A stretch of 64,000 nucleotides of DNA from Acinetobacter rudis (GCF_031157835.1 NZ_JAVIDR010000001.1:186001-250000), one strand, 5' to 3'; shown: positions 38,986 to 48,956, numbered from the stretch's first letter. Program-made: numbers and translations. The notes: generated by a model not told the origin, from the letters alone.

Positions 38986-39414
38986 ATGAAAAATTTGGGT
39001 TTATTAAGCTTGAGCTTTATCACACTTGCGCTCGCAGCCTGCCAATCTGTACCACAACAATATAATGGTGCCACAGGTTATCAAGTCGAAACAAAGAACG
39101 CCGATAGTGCAATTTTAGCTTATACATTAGCAGGACGCGCAGACCGTAAACTTGATGAAAACAAGCTACAACGTGCTTGTCAAAAGGTACTTGCTAGCAA
39201 TAAGACTTATAAACTACAAGTATTAAGTATTAATGAAATCCCAAACCCTGCTGTAAACTCTAAAAATGCACAAAGTATCCAACTTGGACACTCAAGAACA
39301 TCGTTTAGCCTTTCTGAGACACCAAGTCTGAATAATGGGGAAAATTATGCGACACGCCAAGCACTTGACACACGTCCAAGTACATTACGTGTAGTACGCT
39401 ATAGTTGTTCTTAA
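38986..39414 (+). CDS. Small lipoprotein of unknown function
   Basis: This 142-aa protein begins MKNLGLLSLSF and has lipobox LAAC with the acylated Cys near residue 19. The mature part has a helical middle (KLDENKLQRACQKVL) and two further cysteines, one near the C-terminus. I cannot name a family; it looks like a conserved Acinetobacter envelope protein. An AGGA Shine-Dalgarno precedes the ATG at 38986, which I prefer over the upstream in-frame start at 38917. Confidence 0.75.
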   Translation: MKNLGLLSLSFITLALAACQSVPQQYNGATGYQVETKNADSAILAYTLAGRADRKLDENKLQRACQKVLASNKTYKLQVLSINEIPNPAVNSKNAQSIQLGHSRTSFSLSETPSLNNGENYATRQALDTRPSTLRVVRYSCS

Positions 39415-39432
39415 ATATTACGACATACCGCG

Positions 39433-39463
39433 AATTGACCGATCAACTATCGGTCAATTTTTT
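39433..39463. terminator. Terminator between convergent lipoprotein and methyltransferase genes
   Basis: AATTGACCGAT pairs with ATCGGTCAATT around 5 bases, with TTTT following on the plus strand. Confidence 0.85.
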
Positions 39464-40145
39464 ACAGAGGACTTACGACTGTATTTTTTGTTGCGTAAAA
39501 ACTAACATTTCTAAACTCTTGAGACTCATCCAGATCAGGCCAAGTTGTTGCACTTCGCTCATCTATTTTACAGTATTGAGGATGACTAAAATTTTTGACA
39601 CGACTGTCTGCCACCCAGACATGTGGTGAAAACTTTAAAAACTCATCTAAGAAAAAGCGGTTTTCAAGATCATAAAGTACATCCGCCGCCAACAGCACAT
39701 CGACTTGTTCTGCCTGATATAAATCTTCTAAGTATTCTAAATCCACTTGATTCAAGCGTGCATTTTCACGACAAGCCTGCAAACTTATTGGGTCAATATC
39801 ACAACAAATCACGCGTTTTGCACCTGCAAGTTTCGCAGCAATCGCAACTACGCCCGATCCAGACCCAAAATCTAATACAACCTTATCTTTAACATGAATA
39901 GGTTCAGACAAAATCCATTGAGCCATAGCCAGTCCCGATGCCCAGCAAAAAATCCAGTACGGCGTATCCTGCCAAATTCGACAAACAACCTCATCATCTA
40001 GCCTCTCGGTAGGTAAAACAGGGGGAATTAACCACAACCGTATAGGTGTATCGGGTAACAGTTGTGCTTGTAATTCACAGCCTGGAATAATGGCTTGTAA
40101 TGCATCAGATAAATGCTGAGGTACTGAACTTGATAAATCAGACAT
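39462..40145 (-). CDS. Class I SAM-dependent methyltransferase (ETFB-lysine-methyltransferase-like)
   Basis: This 227-aa protein has the SAM-binding motif LDFGSGSGVVAIAA near residue 92, the acidic ribose-binding ICCDIDP and the later VDVLLAADVLYD. The overall pattern resembles the methyltransferase-16 group that includes ETF-beta lysine methyltransferases, so a protein lysine is the likely substrate. Its stop overlaps the terminator at 39433. It lies downstream of folD on the same strand with a hairpin between them. Confidence 0.8.
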   Translation of the reverse strand: MSDLSSSVPQHLSDALQAIIPGCELQAQLLPDTPIRLWLIPPVLPTERLDDEVVCRIWQDTPYWIFCWASGLAMAQWILSEPIHVKDKVVLDFGSGSGVVAIAAKLAGAKRVICCDIDPISLQACRENARLNQVDLEYLEDLYQAEQVDVLLAADVLYDLENRFFLDEFLKFSPHVWVADSRVKNFSHPQYCKIDERSATTWPDLDESQEFRNVSFYATKNTVVSPL

Positions 40146-40171
40146 AAAATAATCCGTTTAGGCAAATAAAC

Positions 40172-40206
40172 AACAAGCGTTTAAATCACTTTAAACGCTT
40201 GTAATT
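40172..40206 (-). terminator. Hairpin between folD and methyltransferase
   Basis: ACAAGCGTTTAAA pairs with TTTAAACGCTTGT around a 4-base loop. There is only a weak T-run on the minus strand, so it may be a partial terminator. Confidence 0.65.
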
Positions 40207-40232
40207 TTCAGTTTATTACAGTTAAAACGCAA

Positions 40233-41081
40233 TTATGCCAAAGCTTTTTCAGCAGCTTCCACAGTTTGACGAATTAATGTTGTAATGGTCATAGGACCTA
40301 CACCACCAGGTACAGGTGTATATGCCGATGCAATATCTTCAATTCCTTGTAATTGAATATCACCCACTCCACCACCATCACGTGGATGGAAGCCAGCATC
40401 AACAACTACAGCACCAGCCTTAATCCAATCTTTTTGAATAAGCTCTGCTTTACCAACTGCACCAACAATAATATCTGCCTGTTTCACTAAGTCAGCTAAA
40501 TTCTGTGTACGAGAATGACAAATTGTCACTGTTGCATTGGCTTGCAACAACATCATTGCCATTGGTTTACCCAAAATAGCAGAGCGACCAACAACAACAG
40601 CATGTTTACCAGCAATATCAATATTATTTTCTTGTAATATTGTCATAATTCCTGCAGGAGTCGCAGAACCATAAGCCGCTTCACCCATCGCCATACGACC
40701 AAAACCTAAACAAGTCACCCCATCTACATCTTTATCTAATGCAATCGCATCGAAACAAGCACGTTCATCAATTTGAGCAGGAACAGGATGTTGAAGCAAA
40801 ATACCGTGTACATCAGGGTTTGCATTAAGCTTTTCAATTTCAGCAAGCAATTCCGCAGTTGTCGTTGTTGCTGGTAATTCTACTTTTAATGAATCCATGC
40901 CCACACGTCGACAAGCATTACCTTTCATACGAACATAAGTTGCAGAAGCACCATCATCACCAACAAGGATGGTCGCTAAAATTGGGGTACGACCAGATTT
41001 GGTTTTTAAAACTTCAACTCGTTGTAATAAGTCAGCTTCAATTTTTTTCGCTAATGCACGACCATCTAAAAGCAACGCCAC
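40233..41081 (-). CDS. folD: Bifunctional methylenetetrahydrofolate dehydrogenase/cyclohydrolase FolD
   Basis: This 282-aa enzyme interconverts 5,10-methylene-THF and 10-formyl-THF using NADP. The active-site Lys lies in the [15 protein letters not shown] stretch near residue 55, with [14 protein letters not shown] and the NADP-binding [13 protein letters not shown] region. The end reads [19 protein letters not shown] at 41081 preceded by GGAG eight bases away matches the conserved start [11 protein letters not shown]; the longer frame is unlikely. The gene lies divergent from tRNA-Cys. Confidence 0.97.
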   Translation of the reverse strand: MALLLDGRALAKKIEADLLQRVEVLKTKSGRTPILATILVGDDGASATYVRMKGNACRRVGMDSLKVELPATTTTAELLAEIEKLNANPDVHGILLQHPVPAQIDERACFDAIALDKDVDGVTCLGFGRMAMGEAAYGSATPAGIMTILQENNIDIAGKHAVVVGRSAILGKPMAMMLLQANATVTICHSRTQNLADLVKQADIIVGAVGKAELIQKDWIKAGAVVVDAGFHPRDGGGVGDIQLQGIEDIASAYTPVPGGVGPMTITTLIRQTVEAAEKALA

Positions 41082-41188
41082 GGGACATCTCCAGCATAGA
41101 TACCAAGTAATTTTGCAAATCATACATGATAATTACCGCTTTTTTTATTTAGATGTTGCTTTTCTGTCCATCTTCACTGAATTATCTA

Positions 41189-41216
41189 TTGTTTTTTTTT
41201 CAAAGGTTGCTAATAT
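41189..41216 (+). promoter_or_regulatory. Promoter of tRNA-Cys and first tRNA-Leu
   Basis: TTGTTT, a 16-base spacer and TAATAT end 17 bases before tRNA-Cys. The first tRNA-Leu follows tRNA-Cys by 13 bases and should share this promoter. Confidence 0.6.
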
Positions 41217-41233
41217 GTGCATCACCAAGAGAT

Positions 41234-41307
41234 GGCGGGGTGGCAGAGTGGTCATGCAGCGGACTGCAACTCCGTGTACGCCGGTTCGATTCCGACCTCC
41301 GCCTCCA
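41234..41307 (+). tRNA. tRNA-Cys (anticodon GCA)
   Basis: A complete 74-nt cloverleaf: acceptor GGCGGGG with CTCCGCC, anticodon loop with GCA, GGTTCGATTCC T arm, discriminator T and encoded CCA. Confidence 0.97.
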
Positions 41308-41320
41308 ATCTTGGTTTAAC

Positions 41321-41406
41321 GCCCGGGTGGTGAAATAGGTAGACACAGGGGATTTAAAATCCCCCGCCCACAAAGCGTGCCGGTTCGAGTCCGGCCCCGG
41401 GCACCA
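41321..41406 (+). tRNA. tRNA-Leu (anticodon TAA), copy 1
   Basis: An 86-nt class II tRNA with acceptor GCCCGGG and CCCGGGC, TAA in the anticodon loop, long variable arm, discriminator A and encoded CCA. It is identical in sequence to the copy at 43531. Confidence 0.97.
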
Positions 41407-41460
41407 TTTTAATACTATTAAAATGGTGCACTAAAAGACCCAGCTTAGGCTGGTTTTTTT
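41401..41460 (+). terminator. Palindrome at tRNA 3' end plus terminator
   Basis: GCACCATTTTAATA and TATTAAAATGGTGC form a near-perfect palindrome that includes the tRNA's own ACCA end. Then CCAGC and GCTGG followed by seven T make the terminator at 41440-41460. Confidence 0.8.
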
Positions 41461-41562
41461 ATGTCTAAAATTTGCTTTTGTAAAGCTTTGGCATCCCTGC
41501 CACTCATCAAATTTAAAATCTGATTACACTTAACCTATCTCATCCGTGTATAGGCAATTTAT

Positions 41563-43305
41563 TTAAACTTTGAGTTCTTCTAATGTAGGTGTAAGACTCA
41601 GTTTTGCTGCTTGTTTTAAATCTACTTGATATTGCTTATTTTTGATGCTATCCACATATATCCATTGATTCTCTAGACTTTGCTGTGTAATACGCATCAA
41701 CATATAACCACGTAAACTTAAATTACAATATTTTAAATCATCTACCAAAATACTAAATGCCTGCTGTAGTGCTTGAATACTCTCCCCCTGTAAAGCAAGA
41801 TAACTCTCAATCCCTGGAGAAGAAACAGAACTTACAGCCAGCTCCACTGCAACTTCTTCTTGCTGCTGTGTTTTAATACGAGCAGACCAAGCATTATGCG
41901 TGTCACCTGCAAGTATTACTGCTTTTTTACTTAAAGATTTGAGACTCTGTAATACGCGCTCTCTTTCCGCTTCGTAGCCATCCCACGCATCTAAATTATA
42001 TGGTGCTACCACGCTTACACGTGCTTTCTCAGCCTCAGTTAATGTTGGATCACCTTTTAATAGTCGAACTTTAATCTCAACCAAAGCCTGTACTTGTGCA
42101 AAGATTGCATTCAAATCAGATGGCTGTGCACTACCAGACATAACTTTTTCCAAAGAAATCAGCAATTCGACTGGTACCCACATTCTAGCCATTAATACTT
42201 GCTGAGCAATGACTTGCCATGTAGCTTTAGATGCGGCTAATCGCCCTTTTAACCAATCATATTGGGTCTCCCCAATCATCTTACGTGTCGGACGAGTTAA
42301 ATCTTTCTGAAAGCGCATAAAATCAATTCCCTGCGCTGTAAAATAATCCTTATATTCAAGCTGCTGATCTCGATCCAAAATTCGCGTATCTAGCATTAAC
42401 AAATTGACTAAATTTCCAAATTCAAATTGGCGGTAGATATTAAAATGAGAATTGTTAGTGCCTGGTCGAATTGGCATCCATTCAAAATAGGCTTGTAAAG
42501 CAGCTAATTTACGTGCAAGAAAATCCCCTTCATCCTCTTGATGATTTTCAGCACCTTCACGCCAAGCATCATTTGCTAATTCATGATCATCCCAAATCAC
42601 TATAAATGGATGACGCTGATGAGCTTGTTGTAAATCTAAATCGGTTCGATACAACGCATAACGTTTACGATAATCATCTAATCGAATAATTTCTTTATTA
42701 TTATCAGCTGGTAATACTCGGCCTAGTTTCACAGCATCTTCAGTTGCATAACCGTCAGCACCATATTCATAAATATAGTCTCCTAAATGGATCACTGCAT
42801 CCACGTCTTGCTGTGCAATTTCTCTATAAACATAGAAATAGCCTGCTGGATAATTTGAACAAGAACATACTGCAAATTTTACTTCATTACATTCCTTTGC
42901 AAGTGTTTTCGTCATTCCCACTACGGAAGTTTGATCACCATAGCGAAAACGATAGAAATATCGCTGACCAGCCTGCAAATGATCTGCATCCACCTTGACA
43001 CAAAAATCCTGTGCTTGATTCGTACGCACACGTCCACTATTTACAAGCTGCTTAAACTGTTGATCAAGTGAAACTTCCCAGACCACCTCCAGCTGCGCAG
43101 TCCGATCATCTGTAGTCAATCTAGTCCAAAGAATAACCCGATCCTGAAGCGGATCTCCGCTAGCTACTCCATGTTTAAATTGAGCGTTAATGGTTGAAGA
43201 TTCATCATCGCTTCCACAGGCCGTTAATCCTACAGGTACTGACAACAAACCAAAGCTCGCGATTGTTTTTTGAATGAGCTCACGACGTGATAATTTTACA
43301 GACAT
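41563..43305 (-). CDS. phoD: PhoD-like alkaline phosphatase / phosphodiesterase, Tat lipoprotein
   Basis: This 580-aa protein belongs to the PhoD phosphoesterase family, iron- and calcium-dependent enzymes that release phosphate from mono- and diesters outside the cytoplasm. A Tat signal (SRRELIQKT) runs into a hydrophobic core ending at GLTACG, so it is probably exported folded and may be lipidated at that Cys. Catalytic stretches include GVASGDPLQDRVILWTRL, CSNYPAGYF, HLGDYIYEYG, WDDHELANDAW and the late GDTHNAW. It lies alone between two identical tRNA-Leu genes. Confidence 0.9.
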   Translation of the reverse strand: MSVKLSRRELIQKTIASFGLLSVPVGLTACGSDDESSTINAQFKHGVASGDPLQDRVILWTRLTTDDRTAQLEVVWEVSLDQQFKQLVNSGRVRTNQAQDFCVKVDADHLQAGQRYFYRFRYGDQTSVVGMTKTLAKECNEVKFAVCSCSNYPAGYFYVYREIAQQDVDAVIHLGDYIYEYGADGYATEDAVKLGRVLPADNNKEIIRLDDYRKRYALYRTDLDLQQAHQRHPFIVIWDDHELANDAWREGAENHQEDEGDFLARKLAALQAYFEWMPIRPGTNNSHFNIYRQFEFGNLVNLLMLDTRILDRDQQLEYKDYFTAQGIDFMRFQKDLTRPTRKMIGETQYDWLKGRLAASKATWQVIAQQVLMARMWVPVELLISLEKVMSGSAQPSDLNAIFAQVQALVEIKVRLLKGDPTLTEAEKARVSVVAPYNLDAWDGYEAERERVLQSLKSLSKKAVILAGDTHNAWSARIKTQQQEEVAVELAVSSVSSPGIESYLALQGESIQALQQAFSILVDDLKYCNLSLRGYMLMRITQQSLENQWIYVDSIKNKQYQVDLKQAAKLSLTPTLEELKV

Positions 43306-43492
43306 CTAATTCGCCTAATGTGATTAAATTTTCAACCTATAATTTAGAATTCTATTATTAAACCCACATATCAAATTGATGAAACTATGATGAAAATAAA
43401 TACAAAAATTAATTCATGCACAATATATAGCAATAAAATCCATTTTCTTTGTCTTTTTTGATTGAAAAGAGAGCAAACCAACAGTCTAGATA

Positions 43493-43521
43493 TTGCGTCA
43501 TTGAAAACACTGCTTTATCAT
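43493..43521 (+). promoter_or_regulatory. Promoter of second tRNA-Leu
   Basis: TTGCGT, a 17-base spacer and TATCAT end 9 bases before the tRNA. The copy at 41321 lacks a promoter of its own. Confidence 0.7.
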
Positions 43522-43530
43522 TGCGCTCAT

Positions 43531-43616
43531 GCCCGGGTGGTGAAATAGGTAGACACAGGGGATTTAAAATCCCCCGCCCACAAAGCGTGCCGGTTCGAGT
43601 CCGGCCCCGGGCACCA
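43531..43616 (+). tRNA. tRNA-Leu (anticodon TAA), copy 2
   Basis: Identical over 86 nt to the tRNA at 41321, including encoded CCA, and followed by similar flanking sequence. Confidence 0.97.
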
Positions 43617-43671
43617 TTTTAATTTTGTTAAAATGGTGTAATTAAAAAAACCAGCTTAAGCTGGTTTTTTT
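43611..43671 (+). terminator. Palindrome at tRNA 3' end plus terminator
   Basis: CACCATTTTAA and TTAAAATGGTG again involve the tRNA CCA end. AAACCAGCTT and AAGCTGGTTT followed by T form the terminator. It is a diverged copy of 41401-41460. Confidence 0.8.
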
Positions 43672-43684
43672 GTGTCTATTGCTT

Positions 43685-44548
43685 TTATCTTTGAACAGAT
43701 TGCACTTGCATTGCTTGCCAAACTTTTAATGCATCTGCCGTAGCCTTAACATCATGCACACGTAACATACATGCACCTTGTTGCACACAAATTAAATGAG
43801 CCACAACAGAACTTACCACACGCTGATCCGCAGCAAGCTCACCAATCACCTCACCTAAAAAACGTTTGCGAGATAGTGCAGACATTACGGGATAACCCAA
43901 TTGATGCAGTTGATCAAATTCATTTAATAACTGTAAATTTTGTTCTGTGTTTTTTGCAAAACCAAATCCAGGATCAACAATAATATGCTCAGCCTTTACA
44001 CCAGCTGCCAAAGCCTCTGTAATGCGTAATTTGAGCTCTTGAATCACCTCTGCTGTGACATTCTCATAATGTGCAAGGCTATTCATTGTATCGGGCTCAC
44101 CTCGCATATGCATTAGAATCACAGGAATATCCAGCTCAACAGCAGTTTCCAAAGCCCCTGCCCGTGTTAAACCTCTAACATCGTTCCAAATATGCGCTCC
44201 AGCAGCAACTGCTGCACGCATAACAGAGGGGGTAGAAGTATCAATAGAAATAACAACATCATGCTGAGCCAATGCCTCTACAACTGGGATTACTCGACGC
44301 ATTTCCTCAATCTCACTAACCACAGCAGCACCAGGTCGTGTAGATTCTCCACCAATATCAATTACGGTTGCCCCATCAGACATCATTTGTAGAGCATGTG
44401 CTAACGCTTGCTCAGTTGCCAAATACTTACCACCATCACTAAATGAATCTGGTGTAACATTTAAAATCCCCATAATATGAGGTACTGATAAATCAAGCTC
44501 TAAGCGACCACATTGCAGTTGATGTTCAGTTAAAGGCATTAACCGCAT
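43685..44548 (-). CDS. folP: Dihydropteroate synthase
   Basis: This 287-aa enzyme joins p-aminobenzoate and hydroxymethyl-dihydropterin pyrophosphate in folate synthesis and is the sulfonamide target. IMGILNVTPDSFSDGG near residue 25, then DIGGESTRPGA and the late SRKRFLGEVIGE are the family motifs. The length is standard. It is downstream of ftsH but separated by a terminator, so it may have its own promoter. Confidence 0.97.
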   Translation of the reverse strand: MRLMPLTEHQLQCGRLELDLSVPHIMGILNVTPDSFSDGGKYLATEQALAHALQMMSDGATVIDIGGESTRPGAAVVSEIEEMRRVIPVVEALAQHDVVISIDTSTPSVMRAAVAAGAHIWNDVRGLTRAGALETAVELDIPVILMHMRGEPDTMNSLAHYENVTAEVIQELKLRITEALAAGVKAEHIIVDPGFGFAKNTEQNLQLLNEFDQLHQLGYPVMSALSRKRFLGEVIGELAADQRVVSSVVAHLICVQQGACMLRVHDVKATADALKVWQAMQVQSVQR

Positions 44549-44634
44549 AATAAATTCTCTTTAAATCAAAATTATGTTCATAAGTTTAGCAAGTACATCT
44601 AACAGTGGCTAAATTAATTTACTGCCAGATATGC

Positions 44635-44663
44635 AAAAAAAAAGAGCCCTAAACTTAGGACTC
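44635..44663 (-). terminator. Terminator of ftsH
   Basis: On the minus strand GAGTCCTAA pairs with TTAGGGCTC (one G-U) and is followed by nine T. Confidence 0.85.
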
Positions 44664-44681
44664 CTTTTCATCTCAATTCAA

Positions 44682-46571
44682 TTAACTTGCTGGTAACGGT
44701 GGTGGAGTAGATGGACCTTCGCTAGCAACTAAGTCAGCCACTGGGTTCTCAGCAACATATACTTTAGGTGGGCGAGGTTCACGACCTTCCATAATGTCAC
44801 GAATTTGCTCACGATCAATAGTTTCCCATTCCATCAAAGCTTTCACCATCACATGAGCGATCTCTTTGTTATTTTCCAAAAGATCCCACGCAACTTTATA
44901 TTGCTCATCTAGAATGCGGCGTACCTCAGCATCAACTTGCTGTTGAGTAGCTTCAGAAATAGTACGGCTACCAATACTACCTAAGAATGATTGCTGCGAA
45001 TCTTCTTCGTAAACCATCACACCTAGTTTTTCAGACATACCGTATTTCGTTACCATTGCACGCGCCATTTTCGTTGCACGTTCAAAGTCATTCGATGCGC
45101 CTGTAGATTGTTGATTAACAAAAATCTCTTCTGCAATACGACCACCAAATAAAATTGAAATTTCTTTCAACATTTTATCTTTATAGTGACTTGTTTGATC
45201 ATGTTCTGGAAGCTGCCAAGTAACACCCAATGCCCAACCACGAGGCATAATAGTTACTTTATGCACAGGATCAGTACCAGGAAGTAATTCCGCAACAATA
45301 GCATGACCTGATTCATGATAAGCAGTTGCACGACGCTCTTCTTCACGGATAACCATAGACTTACGCTCTGGCCCCATGTAGATCTTGTCTTTTGCATCTT
45401 CAAAGTCATGCATATCAACAGTATTTTTATTACGACGAGCAGCAAACAAAGCAGCTTCATTCACCAAGTTAGCCAATTGTGCACCAGAAAAACCAGGTGT
45501 ACCTCGTGCTAGCACCTGCACATCTACGCCAGTTACCGAAGGCAACTTCTTCAAATGCACATTTAATATCTGCTCACGACCTTTAATATCTGGCAAACCA
45601 ACCATCACTTGACGATCGAAACGTCCTGGACGTAATAAAGCTTTATCTAGCACATCTGCACGGTTCGTAGCAGCAATAACGATAATACCTTCGTTACCCT
45701 CAAAACCATCCATCTCAACTAACATTTGGTTTAGTGTTTGTTCACGCTCATCATGACCACCGCCCGTACCTGAACCACGGTGACGACCAACAGCATCAAT
45801 CTCATCAATAAAGATAATACATGGCGCATGACGTTTAGCTTGTTCGAACATATCTCGGACACGAGATGCACCAACACCAACAAACATTTCAACAAAGTCA
45901 GAACCTGAAATACTAAAGAAAGGAACTTTTGCCTCACCTGCAATAGCTTTTGCAAGTAAAGTTTTACCTGTACCAGGAGGACCCACCATTAAAACACCTT
46001 TAGGAATTGTTGCCCCTAAACGTTTAAATTTTGATGGATCTTTCAAAAAGTCAACAATTTCTACTACTTCTTGTTTTGCTTCATCACAACCAGCAACATC
46101 AGTAAATGTTACTTTAATTTGGTCTTCAGAAAGCATTTTCGCTTTTGACTTACCAAAGCTCATTGGGCCATTTTTGCCGCCTGCACCACCACCCATGTTA
46201 CGCATAAAGAACATGAACAATAGAATAATCAACAATACAGGGAAGCTCGCAATAAGTAATTGCATCAACAAACCCTGACGTTGAGGAGCGGTACCTTCAA
46301 CAACGACATTATTTTTCGTTAAATTCGGCATAAGCTGAGGGTCTTCAATCTGAGGACGCACACTCTCAAACTTTGACCCATTGGTTTTTTCACCGCTGAT
46401 TTGCAAACCATCAATAGTCACTTGTTTGACTTGACCAGCATTCACCGCGGCAACGAATTGAGAATAATTCATTTCATCTGGTTTATTGCGGTCACTGATG
46501 TTGCTGAAAATTAAAATCAGCACACCGAGTATAATGAGCCACAACACGGCATTTTTGAAGAGATCGCTCAA
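44682..46571 (-). CDS. ftsH: ATP-dependent zinc metalloprotease FtsH
   Basis: This 629-aa inner-membrane AAA+ protease degrades misfolded membrane proteins and short-lived regulators such as LpxC and sigma32. Two membrane helices (about residues 6-22 and 105-122) flank the periplasmic domain. Walker A is GPPGTGKT, Walker B IIFIDEID, the SRH is [17 protein letters not shown] and the zinc site is HESGH. The C-terminus is proline-rich. It follows rlmE, as in many gammaproteobacteria, with about 140 bases between them. Confidence 0.98.
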   Translation of the reverse strand: MSDLFKNAVLWLIILGVLILIFSNISDRNKPDEMNYSQFVAAVNAGQVKQVTIDGLQISGEKTNGSKFESVRPQIEDPQLMPNLTKNNVVVEGTAPQRQGLLMQLLIASFPVLLIILLFMFFMRNMGGGAGGKNGPMSFGKSKAKMLSEDQIKVTFTDVAGCDEAKQEVVEIVDFLKDPSKFKRLGATIPKGVLMVGPPGTGKTLLAKAIAGEAKVPFFSISGSDFVEMFVGVGASRVRDMFEQAKRHAPCIIFIDEIDAVGRHRGSGTGGGHDEREQTLNQMLVEMDGFEGNEGIIVIAATNRADVLDKALLRPGRFDRQVMVGLPDIKGREQILNVHLKKLPSVTGVDVQVLARGTPGFSGAQLANLVNEAALFAARRNKNTVDMHDFEDAKDKIYMGPERKSMVIREEERRATAYHESGHAIVAELLPGTDPVHKVTIMPRGWALGVTWQLPEHDQTSHYKDKMLKEISILFGGRIAEEIFVNQQSTGASNDFERATKMARAMVTKYGMSEKLGVMVYEEDSQQSFLGSIGSRTISEATQQQVDAEVRRILDEQYKVAWDLLENNKEIAHVMVKALMEWETIDREQIRDIMEGREPRPPKVYVAENPVADLVASEGPSTPPPLPAS

Positions 46572-46708
46572 AGCTTTATTCCCATATCAATCTAATTCTG
46601 ATCATGCCGAATTTGGATGACCTTTAACAAAAAAGCAATTATCACGTTTCGCAATAAATCACAAAAACCTACAAAATGCACGTTATTGAGCCTTTTGGCA
46701 AGTATTGT

Positions 46709-47359
46709 TTATTGCGATAACTTTTTACGCCCCTGCCCTATTAAGAACACCTCTTTAGAGCGAGCCCGAGAAGCTGCAGGTTTGGCTGTTTTTAACACAG
46801 TAAAACTATCTACAACTTGTTTTCTAAATTCGTCAAAACCAACACCTTGGAATACTTTTACCACAAATTGCCCTTTAGGGTCTAACACCTTATTGGCAAA
46901 ATCTAATGCAAGCTCACACAAATAAATTTGTCGGGGTTGATCAACGGCCTTATTACCTGATGTATTGGGGGCCATATCCGAAATTACAACGTCTACTCGA
47001 CGCCCATTTAAGATTTTTAACAATTCTTCAAAGACAGCTTCTTCTCGAAAGTCACCTTGTAAGAAGGTTACGTCAGGTAATGCATCCATTTCTAAAATGT
47101 CAGATGCAATCACCAATCCCTTATCACCCACTAACTTTCCAGCGATCTGAGACCAACTCCCAGGCGCTGCACCAAGATCTACCACAGTCATACCTGGTTT
47201 AATAAGTTTATATTTTTCCTGTATTTCAAGTAATTTGTACGCAGCGCGAGCACGATAGCCCTCTTTCTGTGCTTTTTTTACAAAAGGATCATCTAGATGC
47301 TCTCGCATCCACGCACGACTACTCTTTGACAACTTTTGATTGGTGATGCGTGTAGCCAT
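46709..47359 (-). CDS. rlmE: 23S rRNA (uridine(2552)-2'-O)-methyltransferase RlmE
   Basis: This 216-aa SAM-dependent enzyme methylates U2552 in the peptidyl-transferase A loop, a late step of 50S assembly. The SAM motif [12 protein letters not shown] lies near residue 60, [12 protein letters not shown] near residue 128 and the catalytic Lys in FVVKVFQG near residue 168. The length matches E. coli RrmJ. It is upstream of ftsH in the same direction and divergent from yhbY. Confidence 0.97.
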   Translation of the reverse strand: MATRITNQKLSKSSRAWMREHLDDPFVKKAQKEGYRARAAYKLLEIQEKYKLIKPGMTVVDLGAAPGSWSQIAGKLVGDKGLVIASDILEMDALPDVTFLQGDFREEAVFEELLKILNGRRVDVVISDMAPNTSGNKAVDQPRQIYLCELALDFANKVLDPKGQFVVKVFQGVGFDEFRKQVVDSFTVLKTAKPAASRARSKEVFLIGQGRKKLSQ

Positions 47360-47559
47360 AACTCTCTATATTAACTAAAATGTACTCTTTTCCGATTGTA
47401 CGTGAAAATATAATGCATTGCAGCATCGTTCTGTATTTGTCCACTATGCTTGAATGAATATCATCTGCTTTAACTTATTTAGTTTTTTTATAGCAATATA
47501 GCAGCGTTTAAAGTCTTGCTTTGTTATAATAGGTCGTTTTTCTTTTCAGGTTATTTTTT

Positions 47560-47883
47560 ATGGCAGCTTTATCTATTCACGAACGTAAACGCTTACGCCA
47601 AATCGGACACGCACTAAACCCAGTAGTTATGATTGGTGGTCAAGGTTTAACTGAAGCTGTTATTGAAGAAACCAATCGCGCTTTAAACGACCACGAACTC
47701 ATTAAAGTGAAAATTGCTGGCGAAGATCGTGAGGCACGCCAAGCAGCTATTGCAGAAATTAGTCAAGCAACAGAATCTGAAGTAGTTCAAACCATTGGTA
47801 AAATTGCTCTTTTGTACAAAAAAGCTAAATCGCAAAATGCGAAACTTTCCAACTTGGTTCGTCACGCTCATCTTTCAAAATAA
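47560..47883 (+). CDS. yhbY: YhbY-family ribosome-assembly RNA-binding protein
   Basis: This 107-aa protein is a stand-alone CRM domain that binds pre-50S particles. The hallmark VMIGGQGLTEAVIEE is near residue 27, with HELIKVKIAGEDRE following. It is divergent from rlmE, a common arrangement that pairs two 50S assembly genes. The DOMON-like gene follows after 18 bases and is probably cotranscribed. Confidence 0.93.
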   Translation: MAALSIHERKRLRQIGHALNPVVMIGGQGLTEAVIEETNRALNDHELIKVKIAGEDREARQAAIAEISQATESEVVQTIGKIALLYKKAKSQNAKLSNLVRHAHLSK

Positions 47884-47901
47884 AAAGCTGGTAACTATAT
47901 T

Positions 47902-48441
47902 ATGGCTAGCTATGAACTCGTTGCTTTTGATCGTACATTTCGCGCTGTCAGTATTGTTACTGCACTAGAACAACAAGCAAACAATGTTCTTAACCTCGGG
48001 TTTTGGTTGAATGATCCTGAACAACGAGTTGTTTGGCCACCACTTGTAACAGCCCATCCTCGCCAAGACTCTCTCTGGGAAAATACTTGTTTTGAAGTTT
48101 TCTTGGGTGTTCAAGGTCGCGACGAATATAGAGAAGTAAACTTATCTGCTTCTCAGGCTTGGCAAGCCTATCAGTTTGAGGAGTATCGTTTTCCAGAACA
48201 GTCTCCTCCACCTGTTGCATATGACATTGATCTATTAAGCCTGAATAAAACGCATTATGGTCTTAATGCTAAAATTGACCTCAGTGCATGGTTAAATGCT
48301 GAAAATATTCGTTGGGATGAACTATATGTAGGTTTAAGTGCAGTAATTGTTACCCAACAACAACTACATTACTTTGCAATGCAACACAGTGCTAAACAAG
48401 CTGATTTCCATAACAAACATGATTGGTTACACCAATTTTAA
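47902..48441 (+). CDS. DOMON-like domain protein
   Basis: This 179-aa protein resembles the bacterial DOMON-like family, a beta-sandwich that may bind haem or sugar. Visible marks are the LWENTCFEVFLGVQG segment near residue 58, with REVNLSASQAWQAY and the later LNAKIDLSAWL. It has no signal peptide. Its function is unknown; the tight spacing behind yhbY suggests only shared transcription. A hairpin follows the stop. Confidence 0.8.
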   Translation: MASYELVAFDRTFRAVSIVTALEQQANNVLNLGFWLNDPEQRVVWPPLVTAHPRQDSLWENTCFEVFLGVQGRDEYREVNLSASQAWQAYQFEEYRFPEQSPPPVAYDIDLLSLNKTHYGLNAKIDLSAWLNAENIRWDELYVGLSAVIVTQQQLHYFAMQHSAKQADFHNKHDWLHQF

Positions 48442-48460
48442 ATCAAGCTTGGGTTTAAAA

Positions 48461-48492
48461 AACAAAGCCACCATTCAATGGTGGCTTTGTAC
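48461..48492. terminator. Terminator between convergent genes
   Basis: ACAAAGCCACCATT pairs with AATGGTGGCTTTGT around a very short loop; a weak T-run lies on both sides. Confidence 0.7.
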
Positions 48493-48530
48493 GTTATACA
48501 TATTAGTTTAGACTGGGACGATAAATATAT

Positions 48531-48956
48531 TTATTGTTTTACTCTATTCCATGCTTCCAATCCATTCTCTTTTGACCGCCTTAAGGTTTCAGCTAAATGC
48601 TCTTTATGTTTGTTCGAAACTTGAGAAACGTCTTCTTTCAACTCATTAACTAACTTTGTTAACTCTTGCATTAAGCCATTCACCTCTTTTTTTGCAAAAC
48701 TGCCTAACTCGGTCAACCCTTTCTGTGAATTTACTATTTGTAATTTAATTGAAGCCATACTCTGCATTAAGTCTTGCTTTAATTGACGCAATTGTTCAAC
48801 CATACCTGTTGCAAGCTCAGATTCAACAACCGGGGTTGATTCCTGCGTTGCACTAAGAGGTTGATCGACCTGCTCAATAACTGCATCTGATTGTTTTTTT
48901 TGTACATCAGATTTTAAGGTTCGGGCAGCTACCGCTTTTTTTTCTTGTTCAGCCAT
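48531..48956 (-). CDS. Coiled-coil protein of unknown function
   Basis: This 141-aa protein is highly charged. The first 50 residues are low-complexity and the rest is a continuous amphipathic helix (LRQLKQDLMQSMASIKLQ through LTKLVNELKEDVSQVSNK). It has no signal or membrane segment. The shape is reminiscent of phasin-like or other surface-binding helical proteins, but I see no firm family motif. It is oriented against yhbY and the DOMON-like gene, with a separate upstream region shared with carA. Confidence 0.65.
   Translation of the reverse strand: MAEQEKKAVAARTLKSDVQKKQSDAVIEQVDQPLSATQESTPVVESELATGMVEQLRQLKQDLMQSMASIKLQIVNSQKGLTELGSFAKKEVNGLMQELTKLVNELKEDVSQVSNKHKEHLAETLRRSKENGLEAWNRVKQ

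Noticed and set aside
41321-43616. Direct tRNA-Leu repeats considered as ends of a mobile element
   Set aside because: Only phoD lies between them, with no integrase or transposase; a tRNA duplication is simpler.
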